A stretch of DNA of 9,722 nt from the NCBI GenBank assembly GCA_900553655.1, contig USEQ01000023.1, positions 1-9,722 of the forward strand, in the 5' to 3' direction. The notes beneath the pieces are model-generated. The model saw only the letters and a list, made by a program, of their open reading frames with translations. It did not search any database and was not told the DNA's origin. Source of the stretch: an uncultured Slackia sp. Lineage in GTDB: Bacteria > Actinomycetota > Coriobacteriia > Coriobacteriales > Eggerthellaceae. Positions 1 through 5,841 of the stretch are shown one piece after another. The stretch's first letter is position 1. Each line of letters opens with the position of its first letter. Made by a program: the position numbers and the translations under genes.

Positions 1-1396
1 CGTAATCGTCCTCCTTGGTCTGGCTGGATTCACGTTCCAGCAGGAAATCAACTTGCTCGGTAGCGCGGTGCTTGGAAAGGAAGGTGCGGGCCTCATTGGG
101 GAACAAGGCATACATAAGCACATCTTCCTCGGACGTGGCGAGATCGCCGATTTCGTCTTTGACCTGCTCGAATGTTGTAGTGGCCAAAGAAGCGGGCGCA
201 ACGTCGGGAGGAAGTACGTCCGCATTGCCGACGACTTTCTTGTAAATCTCGGGAGAGATGGGGCCCGGGGCCTTGCCGTAGTAGCCGCACAGGTAATCCT
301 TCATCTCCTTGGAGACAACGCTCCAACGAGAGCCCGTGAGCACGTTGAACACGGCCTGCGTGCCGACGATCTGACTCATGGGGGTGACCAGCGGCGGATA
401 GCCGACTTCGGCGCGAACGCGCGGAATTTCGCGCATGACCTCGTCCAAACGGTCGGATGCATTCTGGATTTCCAGCTGGGAAACCAGGTTGGACATCATG
501 CCGCCGGGAACCTGATGCGAGTACACCTTCATATGGGTGAGAGAGGAAACGCCGCGCTTGTAATGGCCGCGCTTGCGCACTTCCTCCCAGTAATCGGCAA
601 TCTCGAACAAAAGATCGAGGTCGTAGCCGGTGTCGTAGCGGCTTTCCTGAAGCGCCGCCACAATGGTCTCGACCGCAGGATGGCTGTTGCCGAAAGAAAG
701 CGGAGCGGAAGCGGTATCCGCGATAGCCGCGCCTGCCTCGGCGGCCTTGATGATGTTCATGGGGGCCATGCCGCCCACATAATGGCAATGGACATGCACC
801 GGAAGACCGATTTCAGCGTTGAACGCCTTGACCAAGCGCTCGGTACGATACGGCGTGAGCATGCCCGCCATGTCCTTGATGGCGATGGAATCTGCGCCGA
901 GGTCTTTGAGCTGCTGACCGTATTCCAGATAACCATCCAGAGTATGCACGGGAGAAACCGTGTAGGAAATAGCAGGTTCGAACCAGCCACCGCATGCCTT
1001 GATGGCCTCGGCGTTATCGATCACGTTACGAATATCGTTCAAAGCGTCAAAGACGCGAAACACCTGGATGCCGTTTTTCTTCGCGCATGCGATGAAGTGG
1101 TTCACGATGTCTTTGGAGTAATGCTTGTAGCCCACCAGGTTCTGGCCGCGCGAAAGCATAGCGAGGTCGGTATTGGGCATATGCGCCTTGATGGAACGCA
1201 GACGCTCCCAAGGATTCTCATCCAAAAACCTCAGGCACGTATCAAACGTGGCACCGCCCCAGGCCTCGACCGCCCAATAGCCCACCTTGTCCATCTTGGG
1301 CAGAATGGGCAGCATATCGCCGAGCTGCATACGGGTAGCCCAAAGGCTTTGCTGGCCGTCGCGGATGGTGGTATCCATCAGTTGCAAACCTGGCAT
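1..1396 (-). CDS. Biotin-dependent carboxyltransferase subunit (oxaloacetate decarboxylase alpha / pyruvate carboxylase subunit B type), 3' end outside window
   Basis: This TIM-barrel carboxyltransferase moves a carboxyl group between biotin and pyruvate/oxaloacetate in the cytoplasm. About 465 codons are visible with no stop before the left edge. The N-terminus carries the family signature D8-T-T-I-R-D-G-Q-Q-S-L, which supplies a metal-binding aspartate. K174 in S-I-A-I-K-D-M-A-G is the expected carbamylated lysine. H203-C-H205 is the metal-binding His-x-His pair, followed by YVGG where relatives usually have ATTG or a similar sequence. The ATG at 1396 is preceded by GGAGAGGTG at a good distance. 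The visible part covers the barrel and most of the following conserved domain. No biotinyl domain (AMKM motif) is seen, so biotin is either further downstream or on a separate carrier protein. The family call is firm. The direction of the reaction (pyruvate carboxylation or oxaloacetate decarboxylation) cannot be told without the neighbouring subunits. Confidence 0.92.
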   Translation of the reverse strand, partial: MPGLQLMDTTIRDGQQSLWATRMQLGDMLPILPKMDKVGYWAVEAWGGATFDTCLRFLDENPWERLRSIKAHMPNTDLAMLSRGQNLVGYKHYSKDIVNHFIACAKKNGIQVFRVFDALNDIRNVIDNAEAIKACGGWFEPAISYTVSPVHTLDGYLEYGQQLKDLGADSIAIKDMAGMLTPYRTERLVKAFNAEIGLPVHVHCHYVGGMAPMNIIKAAEAGAAIADTASAPLSFGNSHPAVETIVAALQESRYDTGYDLDLLFEIADYWEEVRKRGHYKRGVSSLTHMKVYSHQVPGGMMSNLVSQLEIQNASDRLDEVMREIPRVRAEVGYPPLVTPMSQIVGTQAVFNVLTGSRWSVVSKEMKDYLCGYYGKAPGPISPEIYKKVVGNADVLPPDVAPASLATTTFEQVKDEIGDLATSEEDVLMYALFPNEARTFLSKHRATEQVDFLLERESSQTKEDDY

Positions 1397-1479
1397 GCTT
1401 CACCTCTCCATCTCCGAAACGCCTCCGTACAGAGAGCGTTTTGCGTAACTTATTTTTCACGTAGATATACAGCTAGTGA

Positions 1480-1485
1480 ATTATA
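1480..1485 (-). promoter_or_regulatory. Possible -10 box for the carboxyltransferase gene
   Basis: The minus strand reads TATAAT exactly at this position, 84 bases upstream of the ATG at 1396 and inside an AT-rich stretch. No convincing -35 hexamer is found 16-18 bases upstream, so the promoter is either activator-dependent or the match is fortuitous. Confidence 0.35.
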
Positions 1486-1498
1486 TACGTTTCATAGG

Positions 1499-1531
1499 AC
1501 CAGAAATCTTTGATGAGCATCGTTTTCTGGT
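1499..1531. promoter_or_regulatory. Nested inverted repeat upstream of the carboxyltransferase gene, candidate operator
   Basis: An outer 8-bp dyad, ACCAGAAA (1499-1506) and TTTCTGGT (1524-1531), encloses an inner dyad GATG-AG-CATC (1512-1521). It lies between the stop of the LuxR-type gene and the carboxyltransferase start, over and just upstream of where a -35 box for the TATAAT at 1480-1485 would be. There is no T-run after it on the minus strand, so an operator fits better than an intrinsic terminator. A further small dyad, GCTTTA (1540-1545) and TAAAGC (1552-1557), lies beside it. The rest of the gap 1397-1629 shows no gene. Confidence 0.35.
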
Positions 1532-1629
1532 AAACGTACGCTTTAATGCACTAAAGCACTATATCGTTCGAATGCTACGTTGTCGAGAATGTACCTTCCA
1601 GGTTGCCGAAGCGTTACAGTAGAGAAACG

Positions 1630-3234
1630 TCAGCGATCGGCCCCTTCGACCATGCGCATGAGTTCCTGCTGCGTGTGGACGTCAAGCTTGCGATAGATGT
1701 GGCGAATATGGGTTTTCGCAGTTCCTTCAGCAATATAAAGCTTCTCTTGAATTGCCGCCGAATTATACCCTTTTGCAAGCAGGAATAGCACATCGGTCTC
1801 TCGACGGGAGAGCAGATAGCGATTGGCTATGGCCTCGCAGTTCTCCTTAAACCACCTTTTCGAGAAACCCGAAGAAATCTCCGCAGCCGAAGAAGCGTCC
1901 CCCTTTCTTTCTCCCCTCAGCAGACGAGTCGCCCGCGCCCCTTCAAGCGCGGCGGTAACACCGGGGGCATCGAAAGCTCCCGCTGCCGCCGCATTTACAA
2001 GAGGACACGAAACAATAAGCTTCTGCATGCCTCGCTCGCTTGGCAGCATGGCATGGCCAACGACCACCAGCATGAGCACCACGGCAGAAATGCTCGCCCC
2101 CTGGAAAGAATCCATGGAATAGACCTGCTCGAAAAGCAGCGGTGCACACATTCCGGCGAACACAAGAAGCGCAAGCACGCCCCTGCCGAACCCGAAAACG
2201 AACAAAGGCGAAAGACGGAATTGCTGTGACAACACACCGAAATACGACCACATAAGCGCCTCGAAGCAAAGATACGCCGTCAGCACGACGAAGCTGCCCA
2301 AGGTGATTTCTCCGAAAAACGTCTGAGGCAAGAACAGAAGCGCCAGGGCGACCACAGGCACGATGATGCGAAAGAGACCCGTCCAAGGCGCATCATCGTC
2401 AAGTAGAAACGCAGACGCGAGCACTAGAAACGCAGCGCATGCCGACGCAAGCAAAATGGCGAATTCAGACCCAAGCGTAACAGAAGGAACGATTGCCTGC
2501 AGAGAGGCAGAACGCAACGCCCCTAGCGCAAAGCCCAGCAAGGCAACCGGCACGCAGAAGGCAAGCAGGAATCGACCCCTTTTGACGGGAAGCGGATTGA
2601 AAGCGGGCAGTTCTCCACGCTCATAAAACGGCGTAGGCAGCTTGCAACGCAAGACGGCCAGCTCAAGCAGCGGCAATGCGGCAACAACAAACCCCGCAAC
2701 ACCGACGGGAGCGTTGTGGATCACGAACGCATAGAGCGCCATGGCGAAAACCGTGGCAACGGCGGTATCGAGAACGATGGAAAGCCCGTCGCAGCGCGCA
2801 AACGCTATACCCCAAGAAAGAATGAGGGCGGCCGACCCGAGTCCCGTAAGAACACCGGCGACAATCCCCAGAAAAGCCGAGCCTGAAAGCAAAGCCGCAA
2901 GCGTGCCCATGACCATGAGCGCGGCCCCGATGACGGAAAAACGACGAGACGTGTAGAAGTTCAAATAACGCTGGTCGGTAGCGCCGGCGAACATGAGGAA
3001 AAGAGCATAAACCACCACAGAGGCAGCCATCATGGGGGAAACGCTCACATTAGAACCCAAAAAATCGCTTACAGGCATGACGCTTACGCCGAAAATCCTC
3101 TGCGGAGAAAACATCGTGGCGAACACCCATGCCTGATGCAGACCGTAGCCAATGCAAAGCAGGCTCAGCTCGCCAAAAGAATTCTCTTCACCGTAATCGG
3201 CCCTCAGCGTAATACGCGGAATGACGACTCCCAC
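1630..3234 (-). CDS. 12-TM membrane-anchored LuxR-family transcriptional regulator
   Basis: This is a 534-residue protein with about twelve hydrophobic helices followed by a cytoplasmic C-terminal LuxR/GerE helix-turn-helix (about residues 473-534). The HTH reads L-S-R-R-E-T-D-V-L..., then A-K-G-Y, then G-T-A-K-T-H-I-R-H-I-Y-R-K-L-D-V-H, all standard positions for this DNA-binding fold. Proteins of this layout are abundant in Eggerthellaceae and are often found near respiratory or reductase genes. The membrane part is presumed to sense a ligand, but this is not shown here. Start choice: the frame stays open to a TTG at 3363 whose AAGGG abuts the codon. The GTG at 3234 has a G-rich Shine-Dalgarno sequence ending in GGGGAG six bases upstream, and the first membrane helix follows about 20 residues later. 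I therefore prefer GTG 3234. A target cannot be deduced: the neighbours are a secreted small protein upstream and the carboxyltransferase downstream. Confidence 0.88.
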   Translation of the reverse strand: MGVVIPRITLRADYGEENSFGELSLLCIGYGLHQAWVFATMFSPQRIFGVSVMPVSDFLGSNVSVSPMMAASVVVYALFLMFAGATDQRYLNFYTSRRFSVIGAALMVMGTLAALLSGSAFLGIVAGVLTGLGSAALILSWGIAFARCDGLSIVLDTAVATVFAMALYAFVIHNAPVGVAGFVVAALPLLELAVLRCKLPTPFYERGELPAFNPLPVKRGRFLLAFCVPVALLGFALGALRSASLQAIVPSVTLGSEFAILLASACAAFLVLASAFLLDDDAPWTGLFRIIVPVVALALLFLPQTFFGEITLGSFVVLTAYLCFEALMWSYFGVLSQQFRLSPLFVFGFGRGVLALLVFAGMCAPLLFEQVYSMDSFQGASISAVVLMLVVVGHAMLPSERGMQKLIVSCPLVNAAAAGAFDAPGVTAALEGARATRLLRGERKGDASSAAEISSGFSKRWFKENCEAIANRYLLSRRETDVLFLLAKGYNSAAIQEKLYIAEGTAKTHIRHIYRKLDVHTQQELMRMVEGADR

Positions 3235-3398
3235 GATCTGCTCCCCCCCTTCGATTTGAAGGCAAGGATACCACGGCGACACGCATAGGAAAGCCCCCGT
3301 TCCGAACAACGAAGAACCACCGAGATACGAAGGCAAGAAACACCAGATGAAAGGGGTACACAACCCTTGAGAATCGCAAAATCATCCCCAAAGGATTA

Positions 3399-3436
3399 CC
3401 CGGCAGAGAGCTGCTGGCCACCCGCTCTCTGCCGGG
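3399..3436 (-). terminator. GC-rich hairpin, probable terminator of the small secreted protein gene
   Basis: A perfect 13-bp inverted repeat (3399-3411 with 3424-3436, CCCGGCAGAGAGC / GCTCTCTGCCGGG) with a 12-base loop begins 7 bases past the TAA of the gene ending at 3443. On the minus strand it is followed by TAATCCTTTGG, a poor T-run. Termination is therefore likely but may be partial, which would allow some read-through into the LuxR-type gene. No clear separate promoter for that gene was found in 3235-3398. Confidence 0.6.
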
Positions 3437-3442
3437 AAGGCG

Positions 3443-3916
3443 TTACTGGAGCGTGAACACCACGCTGTCGAAGCGCTCAAGAGGCGTAGATTCGCCCTCG
3501 GTGCCTTCGGTATCGAAGGCCGTCTGCGTTCCGACATTTTGAGAGCCCGCATCATAGACCACGCACGTCCACGCCTTATCGCCTAGATAGTCTCCCAAAG
3601 ACGCATAACCGTAGTCGTGAATTGCCTCAAGACCGTTTTGATTCTCGCTCGACACAATCATCTCGGTCAGACAATCGGCAGCAGTCGCGCCGGCCGGAAC
3701 CATGATGAGGTCGGCGTAGACGCCGCCGCCTTGAGCGGTCGCATCGACGGTGCAGCTCACTTCGATAACGCCCTTGCCGCCTTCGGCGGCCACGTGCTCT
3801 TCGCCGTGCACGTAGTAAAACGCGTACGCAGCGGGAGCTGCGACCAACGACGCGCACAAGCACGCCGCCGCCGCAAGTGCAAGAACACGTTTCTTGCACG
3901 CTTTCACGTTTTCCAT
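3443..3916 (-). CDS. Small secreted protein with Sec signal peptide, possibly DUF4430-like
   Basis: This is a 157-residue protein. K8-K9-R10 and a long Ala/Leu/Cys hydrophobic core lead to A-Y-A at 30-32, a good signal peptidase I site, leaving a mature part of about 125 residues. The mature chain starts V-I-E-V-S-C, then has V-P-A-G-A-T-A-A-D-C-L, a W-T-C-V-V-Y strand and the ending D-S-V-V-F-T-L. That order (strand, 'valid-gate' loop plus helix, W-containing strand, final hydrophobic strand) is reminiscent of the DUF4430 / transcobalamin-C-like beta-grasp domain. I only suggest this, and the function is unknown. The frame extends upstream to 3985, but that ATG overlaps the promoter. The ATG at 3916 follows GGAAAGGAAG at a proper spacing and begins exactly at the signal peptide, so 3916 is the start. 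There are three cysteines in the mature region (55, 82, 118). Confidence 0.75.
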   Translation of the reverse strand: MENVKACKKRVLALAAAACLCASLVAAPAAYAFYYVHGEEHVAAEGGKGVIEVSCTVDATAQGGGVYADLIMVPAGATAADCLTEMIVSSENQNGLEAIHDYGYASLGDYLGDKAWTCVVYDAGSQNVGTQTAFDTEGTEGESTPLERFDSVVFTLQ

Positions 3917-3963
3917 AAGAGCTTCCTTTCCAACGGAACCTCCGCTCTTCGCAACGTGGGACG

Positions 3964-3992
3964 AGTATTGCATCGTATCTCGCACGGGTCAA
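3964..3992 (-). promoter_or_regulatory. Promoter of the small secreted protein gene
   Basis: On the minus strand a -35 TTGACC (plus 3987-3992) and a -10 AATACT (plus 3964-3969) are separated by exactly 17 bases. Transcription would start near 3957, giving a leader of about 40 bases before the ATG at 3916. This rules out the longer reading frame starting at 3985. Confidence 0.6.
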
Positions 3993-4078
3993 CGGTCGAA
4001 AAGGCAGTTAGACACAAAGGTATGACGGATATCCCGCATTTAACCCTCGGGGGATGATGGGAGGCTGCCAGGCTTTCT

Positions 4079-4084
4079 TATACT
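4079..4084 (+). promoter_or_regulatory. Possible -10 box for the two-gene TorD unit
   Basis: TATACT lies 37 bases upstream of the ATG at 4121. The -35 region (GATGGG at about 4056-4061) does not match consensus, so this is a weak or activator-dependent promoter at best. Confidence 0.35.
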
Positions 4085-4120
4085 CGAAGTGCAAATACAG
4101 GAGCCAACAAAGGAGGTACG

Positions 4121-4909
4121 ATGTCTAGCTTCTCCGTGGACGACGCCTTTGATCCGTTCGAGGAGTTCGACCCGCTTGCCGCCGATGACGAAAAAATCGA
4201 CCAGCAGGACATGGACGACGACAATCCGCTCGACACGGTGGACTTCCCCACCGTTCGTAATATGCCGGAGTCTATGCAAAGCAACGGAGTCTATACGCCC
4301 GAACGCCAAGGCAGCGCACAAGAAGCGCTCCTTGCCCTCATGGACCGCAATCCCGCACGACGACCCGTCATGCTAGCCATGCTCGACTACTGCGCAGAAG
4401 GCGCGCACGCAAGCGCGCTTTCCGAATACGTCGACGGTCTGCAGCAGGACAACCGCTCAGTCTACGCCCCCATGACGCTTGCCCGCATGCTCGAACGAGC
4501 AGGAGGGCTTGTGCTCGACATGCCGGAAACCACCGAACAGCACGAAAGCATCGAAGAAAATGTCGAGTACCTCAAAATCAAAGAGCACGTCGACCCCGTA
4601 TGGACGACGACGGAGGCAGGAAAAAACGTGTTCGCCGAGCTTTCCCAGGGCGAGGCTTTTCGCGATATCGTGCTTAACCGCGATTCGAAATATCTCGAAG
4701 TCTACCAGGCCGTCATGCAAGCGCTACACGAAAATCCCTGTGGAAAAAGCGAGATAGACGAGCTTGTAGACAGCTTCCCCATCGTTGCCGAGCCGCGTCG
4801 TTTCGGCGGCCATTTCATCGACATCCTTGAACGCGTCGACGCCATCGCATGGAAAGACGGCGCCTGGACGCTCAGCGGACTCGGAGAAAAAATGCTCCAA
4901 GAATTCTAG
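4121..4909 (+). CDS. Uncharacterised acidic protein with two winged-helix-like segments, co-operonic with a TorD chaperone
   Basis: This 262-residue protein is not recognised as a named family. The ATG has an excellent AAAGGAGGT site. Residues 6-40 are very rich in Asp and Glu and probably disordered. The remainder is helical and seems to hold two similar blocks. Each runs helices - L/V-rich helix - short hairpin: the first ends with V-W-T-T-T-E-A-G-K-N-V (about 160-170), the second with A-W-T-L-S-G-L-G-E-K-M-L (about 248-259). The 'W-T-[TL]-[TS]-x-x-G-[KE]' hairpin resembles the wing and following helix of winged-helix proteins, so a tandem winged-helix fold is plausible; this is inference from pattern only. 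It ends 18 bases before the TorD-type gene and surely shares its transcript, which suggests a role in regulation or maturation of a molybdoenzyme. No signal peptide or membrane segment, so cytoplasmic. Confidence 0.75.
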   Translation: MSSFSVDDAFDPFEEFDPLAADDEKIDQQDMDDDNPLDTVDFPTVRNMPESMQSNGVYTPERQGSAQEALLALMDRNPARRPVMLAMLDYCAEGAHASALSEYVDGLQQDNRSVYAPMTLARMLERAGGLVLDMPETTEQHESIEENVEYLKIKEHVDPVWTTTEAGKNVFAELSQGEAFRDIVLNRDSKYLEVYQAVMQALHENPCGKSEIDELVDSFPIVAEPRRFGGHFIDILERVDAIAWKDGAWTLSGLGEKMLQEF

Positions 4910-4927
4910 ACACGACAGGAGTTCACC

Positions 4928-5611
4928 ATGCCTCAAGAATATAAAGAACTACACGATCTCATGGTCGACCGCGCGCACACCTACGGCATGCTCGCGCGTC
5001 TTTTTCGCATCGAGGTCGATCGGGAAACCCTTCGAGAGCTTCAAGGAATGCGTTTTCCGACTGCCACGGGATCTGCGGCGGTCGACGATGGATACCGCAT
5101 GCTTTTCGACTATCTAAAAACCGCCTGGGAAGACAGCATCACCGAACTTGCTATCGACTATGTACGCACGTTCATCGGCCATGGCGTCAACGGCTATTCC
5201 GCTGCTTACCCCTTTGAAAGCGTCTATACCAGCGAACGTCGTCTGCTTATGCAAGAAGCGCGTGCGGAAGTTTTGGCAACCCTGCGCGAGAACAATCTCA
5301 AACGCGGATCTTGGAACGAGGGCGAAGACCACATTGCTCTTGAACTCGAGTTCATACAGCGCTTGAGCTTGCGATGCGCAGACGCTTTGGCGGCATGCGA
5401 CGAAGACGAGGCAATCCACCAGCTCTCCGTCCAGCATACGTTCATGAAAGACCACCTCATGAACTGGATTCCCATGTTTGTCATGGACATGCTCAAGTTC
5501 TCCAAAACCGGCTTCTATAAAGGTCTCGGCACCCTTTTGTGGGGATATGTCGAATTCGACGAAGGCATTGTCTCCGAGTTGCTTGAAGGCGTCCAGGCGG
5601 ACGCGGCATAG
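4928..5611 (+). CDS. TorD/DmsD-family molybdoenzyme maturation chaperone
   Basis: This 227-residue all-helical cytoplasmic protein has the usual TorD length. Family marks in order are Y94-P-F-E-S with a following Y-x-S-E-R-R-L-L (the conserved P-x-E-S loop), E139-L-E-F-I-x-x-L, and H176-L-M-N-W180-I-P followed by F-S-K-T-G-F-Y. TorD-type chaperones bind the twin-arginine signal of DMSO-reductase-family enzymes, hold the apoprotein for molybdenum cofactor insertion and delay Tat export. The start at 4928 follows CAGGAGTT with good spacing. It is the second gene of a two-gene unit and is followed by a strong terminator. Its substrate is not adjacent: the nearest Tat molybdoenzyme begins 3.4 kb downstream at 9054 in a separate unit, so pairing the two is only a guess. 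Confidence 0.88.
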   Translation: MPQEYKELHDLMVDRAHTYGMLARLFRIEVDRETLRELQGMRFPTATGSAAVDDGYRMLFDYLKTAWEDSITELAIDYVRTFIGHGVNGYSAAYPFESVYTSERRLLMQEARAEVLATLRENNLKRGSWNEGEDHIALELEFIQRLSLRCADALAACDEDEAIHQLSVQHTFMKDHLMNWIPMFVMDMLKFSKTGFYKGLGTLLWGYVEFDEGIVSELLEGVQADAA

Positions 5612-5621
5612 CCATTCCCTT

Positions 5622-5645
5622 GTACGAAGCACCCCTCCTTCGTAC
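5622..5645 (+). terminator. Small hairpin just after the TorD gene
   Basis: GTACGAAG (5622-5629) and CTTCGTAC (5638-5645) form a perfect 8-bp stem with an 8-base loop, 11 bases after the stop codon. No T-run follows. It may pause polymerase or protect the 3' end ahead of the main terminator at 5659. Confidence 0.35.
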
Positions 5646-5658
5646 GGCCTTTCTAATA

Positions 5659-5722
5659 AAGCCCCCTGTTTTGAGGCCCGCTTTCCCCGCTGGTCCCCAA
5701 AACAGGGGGCTTGCTCGTTTTT
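5659..5722 (+). terminator. Intrinsic terminator of the TorD unit
   Basis: A perfect 15-bp stem (5659-5673, AAGCCCCCTGTTTTG, with 5698-5712) and a 24-base loop are followed by GCTCG and five T residues (5718-5722). The T-run is displaced five bases from the stem, but the overall shape is that of a rho-independent terminator for plus-strand transcription. Confidence 0.75.
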
Positions 5723-5738
5723 CCCGATGCATACACAC

Positions 5739-5816
5739 AAAAAGCCGTCGCACGAACCGAAATCGAACTGCGCCCTTTGGAAGTCAAGGAATGCAGCCCG
5801 AATCGTGCGACGGCTT
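5739..5816 (-). terminator. Large hairpin, probable terminator of the helicase gene
   Basis: A perfect 14-bp stem (5742-5755 with 5803-5816, AAGCCGTCGCACGA / TCGTGCGACGGCTT) encloses 47 bases. On the minus strand it starts 26 bases after the helicase stop and runs out into TTTTTGTGTG, as expected for a terminator of that gene. The large interior can fold further (CTGC/GCAG and CCTT/AAGG pairings), which is unusual for a plain terminator. Confidence 0.65.
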
Positions 5817-5841
5817 CTCGCAAGAAAGCTTTACAACAATG

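Noticed and set aside
53..1513. 486-codon open frame on the plus strand, opposite the carboxyltransferase
   Set aside because: It lies antisense to a protein with clear catalytic motifs. Its product is His/Arg/Gly-rich without family features, as expected for the complement of a codon-biased GC-rich gene.
3235..3363. N-terminal extension of the LuxR-type regulator to the TTG at 3363
   Set aside because: The ribosome-binding-like AAGGG directly touches the TTG, the extra 43 residues have no family-like content, and GTG 3234 has much better signals.
5114..5740. 208-codon frame on the minus strand, opposite the TorD gene
   Set aside because: It is a mirror frame of a recognised chaperone gene, runs through the terminator hairpins and has no family features.
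5742..5816. tRNA-like 75-base element (contains GTTCGATTT on the minus strand)
   Set aside because: The bases around the T-loop-like sequence cannot form a 5-bp T stem, the end stem is 14 bp rather than 7, and no proper anticodon arm appears. A hairpin terminator explains it better.
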